A stretch of DNA of 64,000 nt, from positions 500,001-564,000 of the forward strand of contig CAJNDS010001247.1 in the NCBI GenBank assembly GCA_905221605.1, written 5' to 3'. The stretch is from Symbiodinium natans. Its lineage: Eukaryota; Sar; Dinophyceae; Suessiales; Symbiodiniaceae. The notes beneath the pieces are model-generated. The model was not told the origin of the DNA, did no database searches, and worked only from the letters and a program-made list of their open reading frames with translations. Position 1 is the first letter of the stretch. Every line of letters starts with the position of its first letter. Made by a program: the position numbers and the translations under genes. Below, piece after piece: positions 1 through 12,300 of this stretch.

Positions 1-572
1 GTCCAAGAGTATTGGCCCCCCCTTGCGGGCGGCAATAGAATCTTTCGCTTCGGGACACCCTAAACCCTAAACCCTAAACTCTAAACCCGGTCTAAACCCT
101 AAACTCTAAACCCTAAACTCTAAACCCCAAACCCCAAGGTGAAATGCTTTTGGGACTCGAAGCTCATGTGTACCCTAACCTCTAGAAGCCCTGGGTTTAG
201 GGTTTAGGGTTTATATAGGGCTTACGGCTCAGGGTTTGCAGAGTCCAATCTAAGGCTTAGGGTTTAGGATTTAGGGTTTATGGTTTAGAGTTTTGGGGCT
301 TCGGTTCAATGCTTGTACAGTCCAATCTCAGCTTATGAACCCTAACGGCCAACCCAGGGTTTAGGTTTAGGGTTTAGGGTTTGGATTACAGAGTCCAATC
401 TAATCTTACGAACTTCCCCAACCTTGAAAACCGGGTGTGCCGCTCTCACACTACAGGCTGCTGTTGGACTGGGCCTTCAGCTCTTTTTAGGGGTTGGCGC
501 TGCGCAATAGCGGACTTAGATGTTCAGGGTGGTGGCAATCGGGGTTGATTTTGGTTCCTTCAGGGAATTCGC

Positions 573-2123
573 TCAGGGCGACATCCCGAGGGCTGTGCTG
601 TTCTCCTCAGCTGCTCTTGTACGGTACTGCTCGCCGCCAAAATCGGCATGGCCCCAGGTCACCACAGATCCATCGGCCAGGATCGCGGCAAACGCCCCTG
701 GAGAAGCTTGCACCTGCTGCACGTTCTTTAGCTGCTCTTGTACAGCACTGCTGTCGCCTCCGTATTGAGCATTGCCCCAGGTCACCACACATCCATCGGC
801 CCGGATCGCAGCAAACGCACCATGAGAAGCTTGCAGCTGCTGCACGTTCTTGAGCTGATCTTTTACGGCACTGCTGTCGCCGCCCCATTCAGCATCACCC
901 CAGGTCACCACAGATCCATCAGCTAGGATCGCGGCAAATGCGCGTTGTGAAGCTTGCACCTGCTGCACGTTCTTCAGCTGATCTTTAACGGCACTGCTGT
1001 CGCCTCCGTACTCAGCACGGCCCCAGGTCACCACAGATCCGTCAGCCCGGATTGCGGCAAATGTGTAAGAAGCTTGCACCTGCTGCACGTGCTGTAGCTG
1101 CTCTTTTACGGCACTGCTGTCGCCTCCGTATTGAGCATGGCCCCAGGTCACAACAGATCCATCAGCCCGGATCGCAGCAAACGCCAGTTCAGAAGCCTGT
1201 ACTTGCTGCACGTTCTTCAGCTGATCTTGAACGGCACTGCTGTCGCCTCCGTGTGTAGCACGGCCCCAGGTCACCACAGATCCATCAGCCCGGATGGCTG
1301 CAAAAGCTAATGACGAAGCTTGCACCTGCTGCACGTTCTTGAGCTGATCTTGTACGGCACTGCTGTTGCCTCCGAACCGAGCATCGCCCCAGGTCACCAC
1401 ACATCCATCAGCTCGGATCGCAGCAAAACCTCGACATGAAGATTGCACCTGCTGCACTTTCTTCAGCTGCTCCTTTACGGCACGGCTGTCGCCTCCGTAT
1501 TGAGCATCGCCCCAGGTCACCACGCATCCATCGGCCCGGATCGCAGCAAACGCAGCACGAGAAGCTTGCACCTGCTGCACGTTCTTGAGCTGCTCTTGTA
1601 CATCACTGCTGTCGCCGCCAGCGTCAGCAAGGCCCCAGGTCACCACAGATCCATCAGCCCGAATCGCAGCAAATGCCTGATCAGAAGCTTGCACCTCCTG
1701 CACGTTTTTGAGCTGATCTTGCACGGCACTGCTGTCGCCGCCATACTCAGCAGAGCCCCAGGTCACCACAGATCCATCACCCAGGAGTGCAGCAAATGCA
1801 CTGCGACGGAGAGCTGTATTGAACCTTTCCCTTGTAACAGTAAGTCGAACCTGTCCGACGTGCAGGGTCAGCACCTCATTGTCTTGTAAACGCGCGCGCT
1901 TGACTGTACCTTCGACCAGTGTATCTCCAGAGGCTGTCAGCAGACTTCCCTTGCCAACTCGTAGAGCGCCCTGGGCTCTTTGGCACAACCAGGTGACAGA
2001 CTCTGCTGGCTCCGTTGTCAAAGTCACGCTCGCGCCACTCAGGAGGTGCACATGGACTGACATCGACATGATGCCAGGGGCGACTTTGGTTATAGGTAGC
2101 ACGCTTACACTAGACTCTGTCAT
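573..2123 (-). CDS. Ubiquitin-like plus RCC1-type repeat protein, single exon
   Basis: Uninterrupted 516-codon ORF. Residues about 20-90 read like a ubiquitin-like fold (VHVHLLSGASVTLTT ... DNEVLTLHV). From about residue 105 there are ten 41-residue repeats with the core AFAAIRADGSVVTWG followed by GGDSSAV-QLKNVQQVQAS, an RCC1/HERC-like beta-propeller repeat that I associate with large Symbiodinium gene families (known from the family, not searched here). The DNA repeat unit is 123 bp. In the tenth repeat GGCGACAGCAGT has become GGCGAGCAGT, a 2-nt loss that shifts the frame and ends the protein on unrelated residues (EQYRTRAAEEN). The original frame would stop soon after, so the copy is C-terminally altered or decaying. 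It lacks introns, unlike everything around it, which suggests a retrocopy. It lies downstream of the last kinesin exon seen, possibly inside a kinesin intron. Propeller role and partners are unknown. Confidence 0.8.
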   Translation of the reverse strand: MTESSVSVLPITKVAPGIMSMSVHVHLLSGASVTLTTEPAESVTWLCQRAQGALRVGKGSLLTASGDTLVEGTVKRARLQDNEVLTLHVGQVRLTVTRERFNTALRRSAFAALLGDGSVVTWGSAEYGGDSSAVQDQLKNVQEVQASDQAFAAIRADGSVVTWGLADAGGDSSDVQEQLKNVQQVQASRAAFAAIRADGCVVTWGDAQYGGDSRAVKEQLKKVQQVQSSCRGFAAIRADGCVVTWGDARFGGNSSAVQDQLKNVQQVQASSLAFAAIRADGSVVTWGRATHGGDSSAVQDQLKNVQQVQASELAFAAIRADGSVVTWGHAQYGGDSSAVKEQLQHVQQVQASYTFAAIRADGSVVTWGRAEYGGDSSAVKDQLKNVQQVQASQRAFAAILADGSVVTWGDAEWGGDSSAVKDQLKNVQQLQASHGAFAAIRADGCVVTWGNAQYGGDSSAVQEQLKNVQQVQASPGAFAAILADGSVVTWGHADFGGEQYRTRAAEENSTALGMSP

Positions 2124-2256
2124 GAGGACCTACAGGGTGTAAGCGGCTACCAGGACTTTAAGCTCAGAAGGCGGTTCAGAGTGCAGGGTCTACAGGGCCT
2201 GTGTAGGGCCTAGGGCCTGGAGAGCCTGTACATGCTGAACCCTCAACCCTAAATTA

Positions 2257-2585
2257 AACCCTAATGTAAACGTTACATTTTTAAAAGGGTGGTAATAGTA
2301 ATGTTCGGCGGGCCAGAGGGCCCCGGCCCAAGACTACTTTCCATTACGGGAGGTTTCCGAGCTGATGTGTGTAAGCAAACCCAATATTGGGGGGTCCGAT
2401 GAACATAATAATGGGGTGACAATTGTAAAATTTCGTTGGCCAGGAACCGAAAATTTTACTGAAGATTGCTTAAGAGTTCCATTGCAGAGCAGGCACAGAG
2501 GGTCACAGGTCGCAGATCAACAGGAGCTGCAGAGAGCAAGCAGAACCCTTCAAAACAAGCCAATGTAGACCCTCCTTGACAGCTG
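2257..2585. mobile_element. Dispersed repeat, copy 1 (related copy near 36.2-36.6 kb)
   Basis: Shares many blocks with 36276-36625, for example ATGTTCGGCGGGCC, AAGACTACTTTCCATTA, AATAATGGGGTGACA, GCTTAAGAGTTCCATTGCAG and GCAGA-CCT-CTTGACAG. A shorter related block is near 41228-41260. It lies next to kinesin exon 20. No coding capacity or clear ends were identified; a short non-autonomous transposon is inferred. Confidence 0.6.
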
Positions 2586-2606
2586 ACCCGCGCTGGTACA
2601 GCAGCG

Positions 2607-2643
2607 GTCCTTAAGCATGTGAGTCAGCTTCGACTGTCGGTAC
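2607..2643 (-). CDS. KIF9: Kinesin exon 20 (last seen)
   Basis: Encodes (P)[12 protein letters not shown], the conserved loop L12/alpha-5 segment. Acceptor GCCTAG|GTAC. The donor is unclear: AAG|GACC would be a rare GA donor at 2610, or the exon may run a few bases further. No SLGGN continuation was found to the left. Confidence 0.9.
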
Positions 2644-5600
2644 CTAGGCAGGTCCCCAACGCTTCTGGCACAAGCTTTGGGGTTTGAGGTTTAGGGTTTG
2701 GGGGCACGGGGGGGGGGGGGGTTGAAGTTTAAAAGGTTTTGGGTTCGGGGTTTGGGGTTTAAAGCCTGAAGCCTGAAGCCTGAAGCCTGAAGCCTGAAGC
2801 CTGAAGCCTGAACCCTCAACCCTAAATCCTAAACCCAGAATTGGGACCCTACGCCCTAGAGACAACCCAAATGTTGGTACTTATTCACCCATGAAACGTG
2901 TCCTTATAACCCACTTCTAAGCTCGCCCTAGTATGGTTCTAAGTACAGTTATAAGTACAATAACCCTACACCCTAGACCCTATACCCTAAAACCCTGCTA
3001 TAAATGGATCATAAGTACCATGAACCTCCAAGTGGGGATGGAGAGGCAGGAGGCGCGTCAACGCCCGAGCGCGCCCTGCGACGTCAAGGGAGCAGAGGAG
3101 GGTTTACAGAGTTTGGGGGGTGAGGGGGGGGGAGTTCGGGTTAGGGTCTAGCGTTCAGGGTTCAGGGTTTAGGGTTTAGGGTTTCGGCTTTAGGGCTCTA
3201 CGGGCTTGAGGGTTGTTCAGGGCTACTGTCTTTTTTACGGTTGAAGGTTTAAAACGCAGCAGAACATCGCAGTGGCAAGGCCAAGGTGCGGAATGTGATC
3301 TCGATGCTTGTTGCCGAGCGCCACGACAACCTTGCGACTCTCTCTCCCCCAAAAACGCCGATTTGTCGTACAACTTAGGGAATTCGGGCACCCTAAACCC
3401 TAAACCCTAACCCTATATAAACCCCAAACCCTCAAAGTCCGCTAAAGGCGGCTTGGAGCCGTGGGTTTAGGGCCTCTGCAGCTCTGTGGGTTCTGCTGTA
3501 GCTCTGCTAGACACACCGGATAAGATCAGGGACAACCCAAACCCTAAACCCTAAACCCTAAACCCTAAACCCTAAACCCTAAACCCTAAACCCTAAACCC
3601 TAAACCCTAAACCCTAAACCCTAAACCCTAAACCCTAAACCCTAAACCCTAAACCGTAACCCTTAAACCTTTAGGAAAAGTTGAGGGGTCGGCTTCGGAT
3701 TTGGGGGCGCTTCGCGCACGGGTTTCGCAAGCAGGGCCCATCCATGCCATGCTACCAGAGAAAGGGTAAGACCGAAAGACGCTGCTTGGGGCGATCATCC
3801 CTTGGTAGCCCAGTAACCATCTTCTCATCAGGGCCCGCCCTGTTTGTGGCTGGTGACTTTGTAACCCTAAGGCTCCACATAGCCCAAAGTAGGTACTACT
3901 TACAGACTTTAGACCCCAATGTAGGTATTATTTATACACTGGGACCCAAAGTAGGTACTAATTACAGACTTTAGACCCCAATGTAGGTATTATTTATACA
4001 CTGGGAGCCCCAGGGTAAGGGGGAACAATCCTAGACCCTAAACCCTAAACCCTACACCCTAAACCCTAAACCCTAAACCCTAAAAGGATAAAGAGGTGAA
4101 GGGACCACCAAGATCCAGGAGCACTTCAGAACACACTGAAAGACTGCAGGGTTCAGCTGCCGTGATCTAGCTTGGCTGTAACCCTCAAGGGTTTAGGGTT
4201 CAGGGTTCAGGGTTTAGGGTCCTAAGGTTTAGGGTTTAGGGTTTAGGGTCCTAAACCCTAAACCCTAAAGCCTCCGACAATGGAAATTACGAAAGCGCAC
4301 CAGCCCCAGAAATCTACGGGCTTTGGGCGCATCCTTCATCAGGGCTGGGGTTTAGGGTTTAGGGTCGAATTCTAGAGGGACCATGAGGGAATGCTGTTAC
4401 TAGTTCATGGTCGGGATAGTATTACAAACCTAACCTTTTCTATTCCATATTGAGTTTAAATACCATTGAATATGTAAGATGTTAACCCACTAATTATGAC
4501 AAAGACAATGTGATTATTCCGACCCCTTTTCGTCCCCAGCCTGCTCCAGGAATGTCAGGGACTTGTTGATGAAGGTGGCCTGGTCGTGGAAGGTTGAGAA
4601 GATGATCACTGGAATCAAGCCCTCCCGAGACTCTGAACCCTTGAACCCTGTAACACTGAACCCTAAACCCTAAAACCCTAAACCACCTACAAGCCCTATA
4701 GCTGAACCCTAAACCCTAAACCCTAAACCCTGAAGCCTAAACCCTAAACCTTATAAAAAAAAGGGAGCCCGGGAGTCGAAGCAGTAAAGGAGCCACACCC
4801 TAAACCCTAAACCCTAAACCCTAAACCCTAAACCCTAAACCCTAAACCCTAAACCCTAAACCCTAAACCCTAAACCCTAAACCCTAATCATAAGGGAGGT
4901 CCAGCCCGGCCTCCTTCAGCATCACACCGTCCGAGCCGGTCCTTCCAAAGGGTGCCAGAGCGGTTTCGGGTTTAGGGTTATAGGGTTTAGGGTTATAGGG
5001 TTCAGGGTTGTAGGGTTTAGGGTTTAGGGTTCAGGGTTATAGGGTATAGAGTTTAGGGTGTAGGGTTTAGAGGTTGAGGGTTTACGGCTCCTGGGCTTTA
5101 GGAAGCCCTTGGCCTTTCTGATTTTTAGGGGCTGGGGGTTGAGGCTTTGGAGTTGTTCAGTCTTGAGGACTGAGAAAGAACTCAGTATCCCCAGGAAATG
5201 GGTTTAGGGTTTAGGGTTTAGGGTTTAGGGTTTAGGGTTTAGGGTTTAGGGTTTAGGGTTTAGGGTTTAGGGTTTAGGGTTTAGGAGGCTACTCCAAGGA
5301 AGCTTTAGAGCTGAAGGTGCTAAAGACCTGGAGCCCCAAAAAGGGTTTAGGGTTTAGGGTTTAGGGTTTAGGGTCTAGGGTCTAGGGTTTGGAGGTTTAG
5401 GGGGTCTAGGGCTTTATAAGGGTTTAGGGTGTCATGAGCGTGTAGGGTCAATAACCCTAAACCCGATAAACCCTATAAACCCTATAAACCCTATAAACCC
5501 TATAAACCCTATAAACCCTACAAACCCTACAAACCCTATAAACCCTATAAAACCCTCTAAACCCTATAAAACCCTCTAAACCCTACAAACCCTATGAACC

Positions 5601-8600
5601 CTTTCGAGCTTCGGGCGTGGCAGGCTTTAGGGATTCTCCCCCTGGGGCCACGGCTTCTTGACTCGTTCGCTACCTGCCAGGTCCACCAGGTGCAGCTTGG
5701 AGAAGATCACCTGCACTGCTACCCTAGACTAGGTTCCCTAGACCGGGGTTAAAGCTTAAACACCAAATCCTAAACGAACGCAGGAATTAATAAGCAGGGA
5801 ACGGCTTTTTGGGCTTATGGGCTTCATTGGGGCAGAGGGGGGGGGGGTGGGGTTTAGGGTTTAGGGCTTAGAGCTTGGAGCTTTGGGCTTACGGCTTAGG
5901 TCTTAGGCCTTCCGGCTTGGGGCTGGAGCTGTTTTAGGGCAGACCCTAGTGAAACAACTACGCCCTAATGCCTATGTACATCGTGACCCCAGCCGTGCGC
6001 GGGGTTTAGGGTTCAGGGTCACAGGGCTTAAGGGCTCGAGGGTGTGACCTCCCGTTTGAGTTTCCAAGAGCTTTTGCGGCTTGTCCGGTCGCCATGGCTC
6101 TCTGTGAGTGGAGATGGGAAAAGTGTCGCGCTTCACCGTGCTCGGATTCTTCTTCCAGCCATTGTGGAAGGACACGGCTCGTCGGAGCAACAGGCAAAGC
6201 AGGGGTTCCTTGTGAGATAGATGCAGTGTCCGTGCATGTGTTTGTGCCGCTGCTACCAGCAGCTTCTAGACCTGCTGGTTATAACCTTATGTAAGTTACC
6301 TGTAGATATAGAACCTTATGTAAGGTACCTATAGATATATAACCTTATATAAGGTACCTAGAGATATATAACCTTATATAAGGTACCTAAAGATATATAA
6401 CCTTTTATAAGGTACCTATAGATGAACCTCCAAGTAGTGGCCCTAGGTATGTTGCTTCAACCTGGAGGGTTTTGTGGCATCTTGACGCTTCAGAGTGCAG
6501 CCTACGCATAAATTTGAGCGACATTGCATCCAACTTTGGAAAGATCACCCTAAAAACCCTAAACCCTAAACCCTAAACCCTAAACCCTAAACATCACTTC
6601 AAGGCTCAGGATGACTTATATCCCCCGGAAAACCCTAAGGCTCGAGGCTCGAGGGACTTTTGGTGATAAGTGAGAAGTATTTAAGGCTACATTGAGTATA
6701 AGCTCTTGTTGATGAGTGATAAGTATTTAAAGGCTACATTGAGTTAAAGGCCGAAGGGAAGAACAAAAAAGGAAGAATCTGACTCATTGATTCCTCAACC
6801 CTGATCCTAAACCCTATTCGGGGCTAAGTATAGCAGTACAAATAGAGTTCATGTTTGAAGTGTGCAAGACCAAACGAGGGCTTTCCTAATTTTGGGGGCG
6901 GGAGGGGAGGGCGGAGCGTGGGGGAGCGCGGCCCAGGGGGTGGGGCAGGAAGTCCCTTTTTGGTATCCTCATAATGGTATAGAACAAACCCCGAATGAAA
7001 CCGACGAAATGCCAAACAGGGTACAGGCTTTATGATATGATATATGGGGTTTAGGATTCATGGTTTCGGGTTCATGGCGATTGAGCATAACACCGCTGAC
7101 CCAACCGCCTGCAGGCAAAACTCTATATAGAACCCATGTCCACTGCATACCTTTCCTTCCCTGACGCAAAGCCCTCAAACCCTAAACCCTCAACCCTAAA
7201 CCCTGAATCCTGAATCCTGAACCCTGAACCCTAAGCCTAAACCCTAAAAACCCGGAATCAGCCGCCAGCCATAAACCCCGGAGCCCTGAGCTTGGGTGTA
7301 GCGGGGATTTGGGGTTTAGGGCTTTAGGGTTTTGGGAGTTTATGGGGCTTAGGGTTTCGGGTTCTGTAGGTTGTTTCGGGTTTATAGGGCCCCTAAACGC
7401 TAAACCCTAAACCCTAAACCCTAAACCCTAAACCCAAAAAAAGACTCACCAGCCTTCTCACTGGACTCCACCCGCGATCGGCTCTCCACGTAGATGGTAA
7501 ACACGACGTGGGAGCGGGTGGACCTGGTTGAAAAGGCTCCCTACACTTGTTTAGGGTTTAGGGTTTAGGGTTTGGGGGTTTAGGGTTTAGGGTTTAGGGT
7601 TTAGGGTTAGGGTTTAGGGTTTAGGGTTTAGGTTTTAGGGGCCCAAGGCTCAGCCGAATGTCTAGGGGTTCTACCTTGGACCCTTAAGGTTGTACTCTTG
7701 GGTTTTGTTGTCCCAGTTTAAAGGATCCCTAAGGGAATATAAAAGGGCCATATTAGGAGTGTTCCCTACGTTGGAGTAGACCATGGAACAAAGTCTCTGC
7801 TGTTTAGGTTTTAGTAGCTTTAATAGGAACCCGGAACCAACAAAAGTATGAAAGTATCGTACTCCAAAACCCAGTCTGGCAAAGGGACCTTGGTTTCCAG
7901 GCTCTGCCGAATCTTCTCCCAGCGGTTCGGGGGTTTAAGGGTTTAGGAGTTCAGGGTTTAGGGTTGGTGGTTCAGGGGTTTAAGGGTTCAGGAGTTCAGG
8001 GTTCAGGGTTTCGGGTTACGGTTTAGGAGTTTAGGGTTTAGGGTTTAGGGTTTAGGGTTTAGGGTTTAGGGTTTAGGGTTTAGGGTTTAGGGTTTAGGGT
8101 TACGGTTTAGGGTTTGGGGTTTAGGGTTTAGGCGGTGTTCGAAAGGTTGGAACCCGAGGCTTCCACAAGATTTCTGGCCCAAGGTTCAGGGTTCAGGGTT
8201 CAGGGTTCAGGGTTCAGGGTTTAGGGTTTAGGGTTTAGGGTTTAGGGTTTAGGGTTTAGGGTTTAGGGTTTAGGGTTTAGGGTGCAAGCAGGAGCTTCGC
8301 GCATCAAAGGACGTGGCTCGCGCATGTCATGTGTCTAAGCACAGGTCGACAAACCCAAAGGGTCCATGTACTTATATGGTAGGTACCTGGGGGGTGTCCA
8401 AGGGGCTTCTATATGGTAGCTTTAGGGCCCAAGTATATACAACTTCCGTAAACCCTAAACCCTAAACCCTTGACCCTAAAGCATATACTACATAGGTACA
8501 AGGAAATCTTGGGGAAAGACGACGAGCCAGGCAACCCGAAACCCTAAACTCCCTTAACCGAAAAATGCAAGCCGGGGGCCTAAACATCTAAACCCTACCT

Positions 8601-9299
8601 AAACTACCCCGAACTCCCCTAAGCCCTAAACCCTGAACCCTAAACCCTAAACCCTAAACCCTAAACCCTAAACCCTAAACCCTAAACCCTAAACCCTAAA
8701 CCCTAAACCCTAAACCCTAAACCCTACCTAAACGGATCCTTTGGTGCCTTAAGGCCCTCGGATGTGCACGGGCTTCTCCCTCCACTCCCAACCACAGACA
8801 GCATGAGAACTGAAGGGGTAGGGTTTAGGGTTTAGGGTTTAGGGTTCAGGGTTCAGGGTTCAGGGTTCAGGGTTCAGGGTTTAGGGCTTTTAGTTTTTAG
8901 GGTTGAGGGTTTAGGGTTTAGACAGGAAGGTCGTTCAGGATGTACGGTTTTGGGACACATGGCTCGACAATCCTCTGGTGCATCGTGTGGCGAATCAGGG
9001 CCCCGGCCCTTTATTCAGAGCATGCTCCGCAACGTGGCGATTCGTGTCGCCCTGGAAGAAGATGTGCAAGGCCTTGTCACAGACACCCTAAACGGGAAAA
9101 CGCTCACAGACACAGACACAGACACGGACACGGACACGGACACAGACACAGACACACACACAGAGACAGAGACAGACACAGACACACACACACACACACA
9201 CAGAGACAGAGACAGAGACAGAGACACAGAGACACAGAGACACAGAGACACAGAGACACAGAGACACAGAGACACAGAGACACAGAGACACAGAGACAC

Positions 9300-9330
<31 letters not shown>

Positions 9331-12300
9331 CAGAGACAGAGACAGAGACAGAGACACAGAGACACAGAGACACAGAGAGAGAGAGAGAGAGACCGGAGAG
9401 CCAAGTTGATAGGTGTTTGTGTTGTTTTCATCGTTTTCACCTTGAAAAACTTACCTTCAGTATCTAGCAAATATCTGATTTTGGGCAGTCCTCGTAATCG
9501 CGTCCCTCCTTGGGTCCAATATATAGTCCGGCACTCTTATAAAAAACAGGACCCCCCAAAAGGGTTTGGGGTTTAGGGTTTAGGGTTTCGGGTTTAGGGT
9601 TTAGGGGACCCTAGCTCAGAGCACTGCCAATACTACAACGCACTAAGCAACCCAAAACCCTTAAACCACACATCCCTCGCATTTGCACTCTGTGTTTTTT
9701 TTTTGCAACTCTGGTTGCTGGAGCTTAGGCAAGTTGAAGGGTTCAGGGTTTGGGGCTTAGGGTTTAGGGTTTAGGGTTTAGGGGTCAGGGCGTACCATGT
9801 CAGGGATGTGGGGAAGGATGCCTGATCAGACTAGAAACCCTAAGCCCTGAAACCCTAAACCTCCAAAACCCATGCGCCAGGCTGGGTTGGGAGTTTAGGG
9901 TTTAGGGTTTGGGGTTTGGGGTTTAGGGTTTCGGGTTTCGGGTTTAGGGTTTAGGGAGCACGACGAGGCCAACACGTGTGGCGTTTAAGGAGATGAAGCT
10001 AAGCTCCCACTCGGGATGGGCATTTTAAGGGTTTAGGGTTTAGAGATAGGTTTTGGGGTTTAGGGTTTAGGGTTTATGGTTTAGAGTTAGGTTTTACGGT
10101 TTAAGGTTTAGGGCTTAGGGCTCAGTGCGTTATATTACAAATGAGGCTTCGTTCCTATGGCAGCTTGGCCCAAGTCCCTTGTCAACAAAAACTAAACCCT
10201 GAACCCTAAATCCTAAATCCTAAAATCCTAAATCCTGCTCCTGAGTTCCGGGTGAAGGAGTCTCCTGCTTCAAAGCTTAGGGCCTCTCAGGTTTAGTGGT
10301 TCCACATGTTCCGGGCCCTTAATTTTGGGGAGCCTCGAGGGTTGAGGGTTTAGGGTTTTAGCGTTCTTGGCCAACAGAGACACCAGAAACTGGACTAACA
10401 GTCACCTGCGGCGCAGTATGAAGACCAAACCCCAGGCCCCAAACCCTAAACCCTCAACCCTATATAAGCCCTAAACCCTAAGCCCGAAGCCCTAAGCCCT
10501 AAACCCTAAACCCGAAACCCCAACCCAATGGCCTAACACCTTAACAAAGCCTGAAGACTCGAAGCCTGAGGCCACCTAGAGTCCCTAAAGCCTAAACCCT
10601 AAGCCCCGTAACCCTAAACCCTAAACCCTAAACCCTAAACCCTAAACCCTAAACCCCAACATCTCCCAGCCTCTTCCTCGGTGCCACCGACGGGGGTCGA
10701 CAGCCCACGAACCTTCGAAGGATGTCAACCCCTCCACTTGCTTTATGAGGGGGTCTAGAACCAAGACAAAAGGCAAACGGGTGCCACTGGGCTATCAAGT
10801 GTCAACAGGAAGTTGAATCCCTAAACCCTAAACCCTAAGCCCTAAACCCTAAGCCCTAAACCCTAAACCCCAAACCCGAACCCCTCTGAGCCCAAAGCCC
10901 CAAATCCTCAACCAACCCGAAACCCAAAACGCCGTTGCTGTGAGCAAGCCCCCTCGCCCCCCCGCCCGACCCCCACCCCAACAAAAACAAAAACAACTAA
11001 ACCACAGCCCAGATAATCCTGTGAATCCTAAACCAGAGAAAACCCTTTCTGTTTCTCACGGGCTAGCCCTAAACCCTAGACCCTGGGCTGGTCTTGGGTA
11101 GCGAAACCCTAAAGCCCCCTGAACGCGAAAACACTAAAGCCCTAAAGCCCGAAAGCCCTAAACCCCAAACCAGAAGCCCCCGAAATTCCTGAGAATCCCG
11201 CAGGGGTAGGGTCCCGCCTGGATGTTGCCACGGGCGTCCTCGACGATGGTAAGGTCGCCGCTTTGTTCGGCAACCTCTGAGGTTGGCTCTAGGTTGAGGG
11301 TTTAGGGTTGAGGGTTGAAGTTTTAGGGTTTAGGGTTGAGAGTGTAGGGTTGAGGGTTTAGGGTTGAGAGTTTAGGGTTTAGGGTTGAGGGTTTAGGGTT
11401 GAGGGACAGGCAAGAGGCAGAGGCGCACAGAGAACCACCAAGACAAAGACAGCGAGAGAAGAGCTGGTAGAGAAAAAGCGCGCGGCAGCAAGACAAAAAC
11501 AAAAAGACAGAGAGCGAGCGCGACTCGAGAAAAAGTGTACAATACATAATATATGTGTGTATATACATACATATACATACCTCTGGACACAGCTTCATCA
11601 GGAACGGGATTTCACATGAGGGCTTGCCTCCATAGAAAATCCGGATGAGCTCGGCTTTCGGATGAGCTTGGCTTTTGCTTGATCCACGGAGATATCCATG
11701 TACTCAGCCAACCAGCAACCGCCAGGCTTTGTAGTTGTTGATGAAGAGCGCCAGCATGGCCACCTTGCTGTCAGACCACATGCCCAGGTCGACGAGTTTT
11801 TGCTGCAGCAACCGTGGATGGCAGCGTGCGCGTGAAGTCGTCGATTTATGGTTTGAGCTTAAAAGACTGACGTACGTAAGACTCGGGCCTGCAGTAAAAC
11901 GTTTTCTGTATATATGTGGATTTGTATGTATATACATATACAGGGCCAGACAGTAGAAGCGAGAACTACTGAGCCCTCTCAGCCTAGCAAAAACCATTCA
12001 AGCCCCGACCCTTCTATGGTTAAACACTAAACCTCCTGGGTCTTCGAAGAGAACGTCTAAGGATAGTTGCGGGGTTCCCTTCATATGGGCCCATACATGG
12101 GAACCCCTTATATACCCCTTATAGCCAAACCCTAAACCCTAAACCCTAAACCCTAAACCCTATATACCCCTTATAGCCCCTATAAACCCATGGGCCGATA
12201 CTTCAGACCTCTAGACACTCAACCCTAAACCCTAAACCCTAAACCCTAAACCCTAAACGCGAAACCCTAAATCCCAAACCCTGATGAGGGACTTCCGTAC

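Noticed and set aside
494-1889. Plus-strand ORFs of 62-148 codons over the first 2 kb
   Set aside because: Antisense shadows of the 123-bp repeats in the RCC1-like gene.
8940-9576. Long ORFs of Asp-Thr, His-Arg or Ser-Leu-Cys-Val repeats on both strands
   Set aside because: They read through the CA/GA microsatellite; only 9008-9072 on the minus strand is coding (kinesin exon 14).
11323-11598. 91-codon minus-strand ORF with [14 protein letters not shown]
   Set aside because: Half is heptamer read-through and the rest a biased AT/GA stretch; no link to neighbours.
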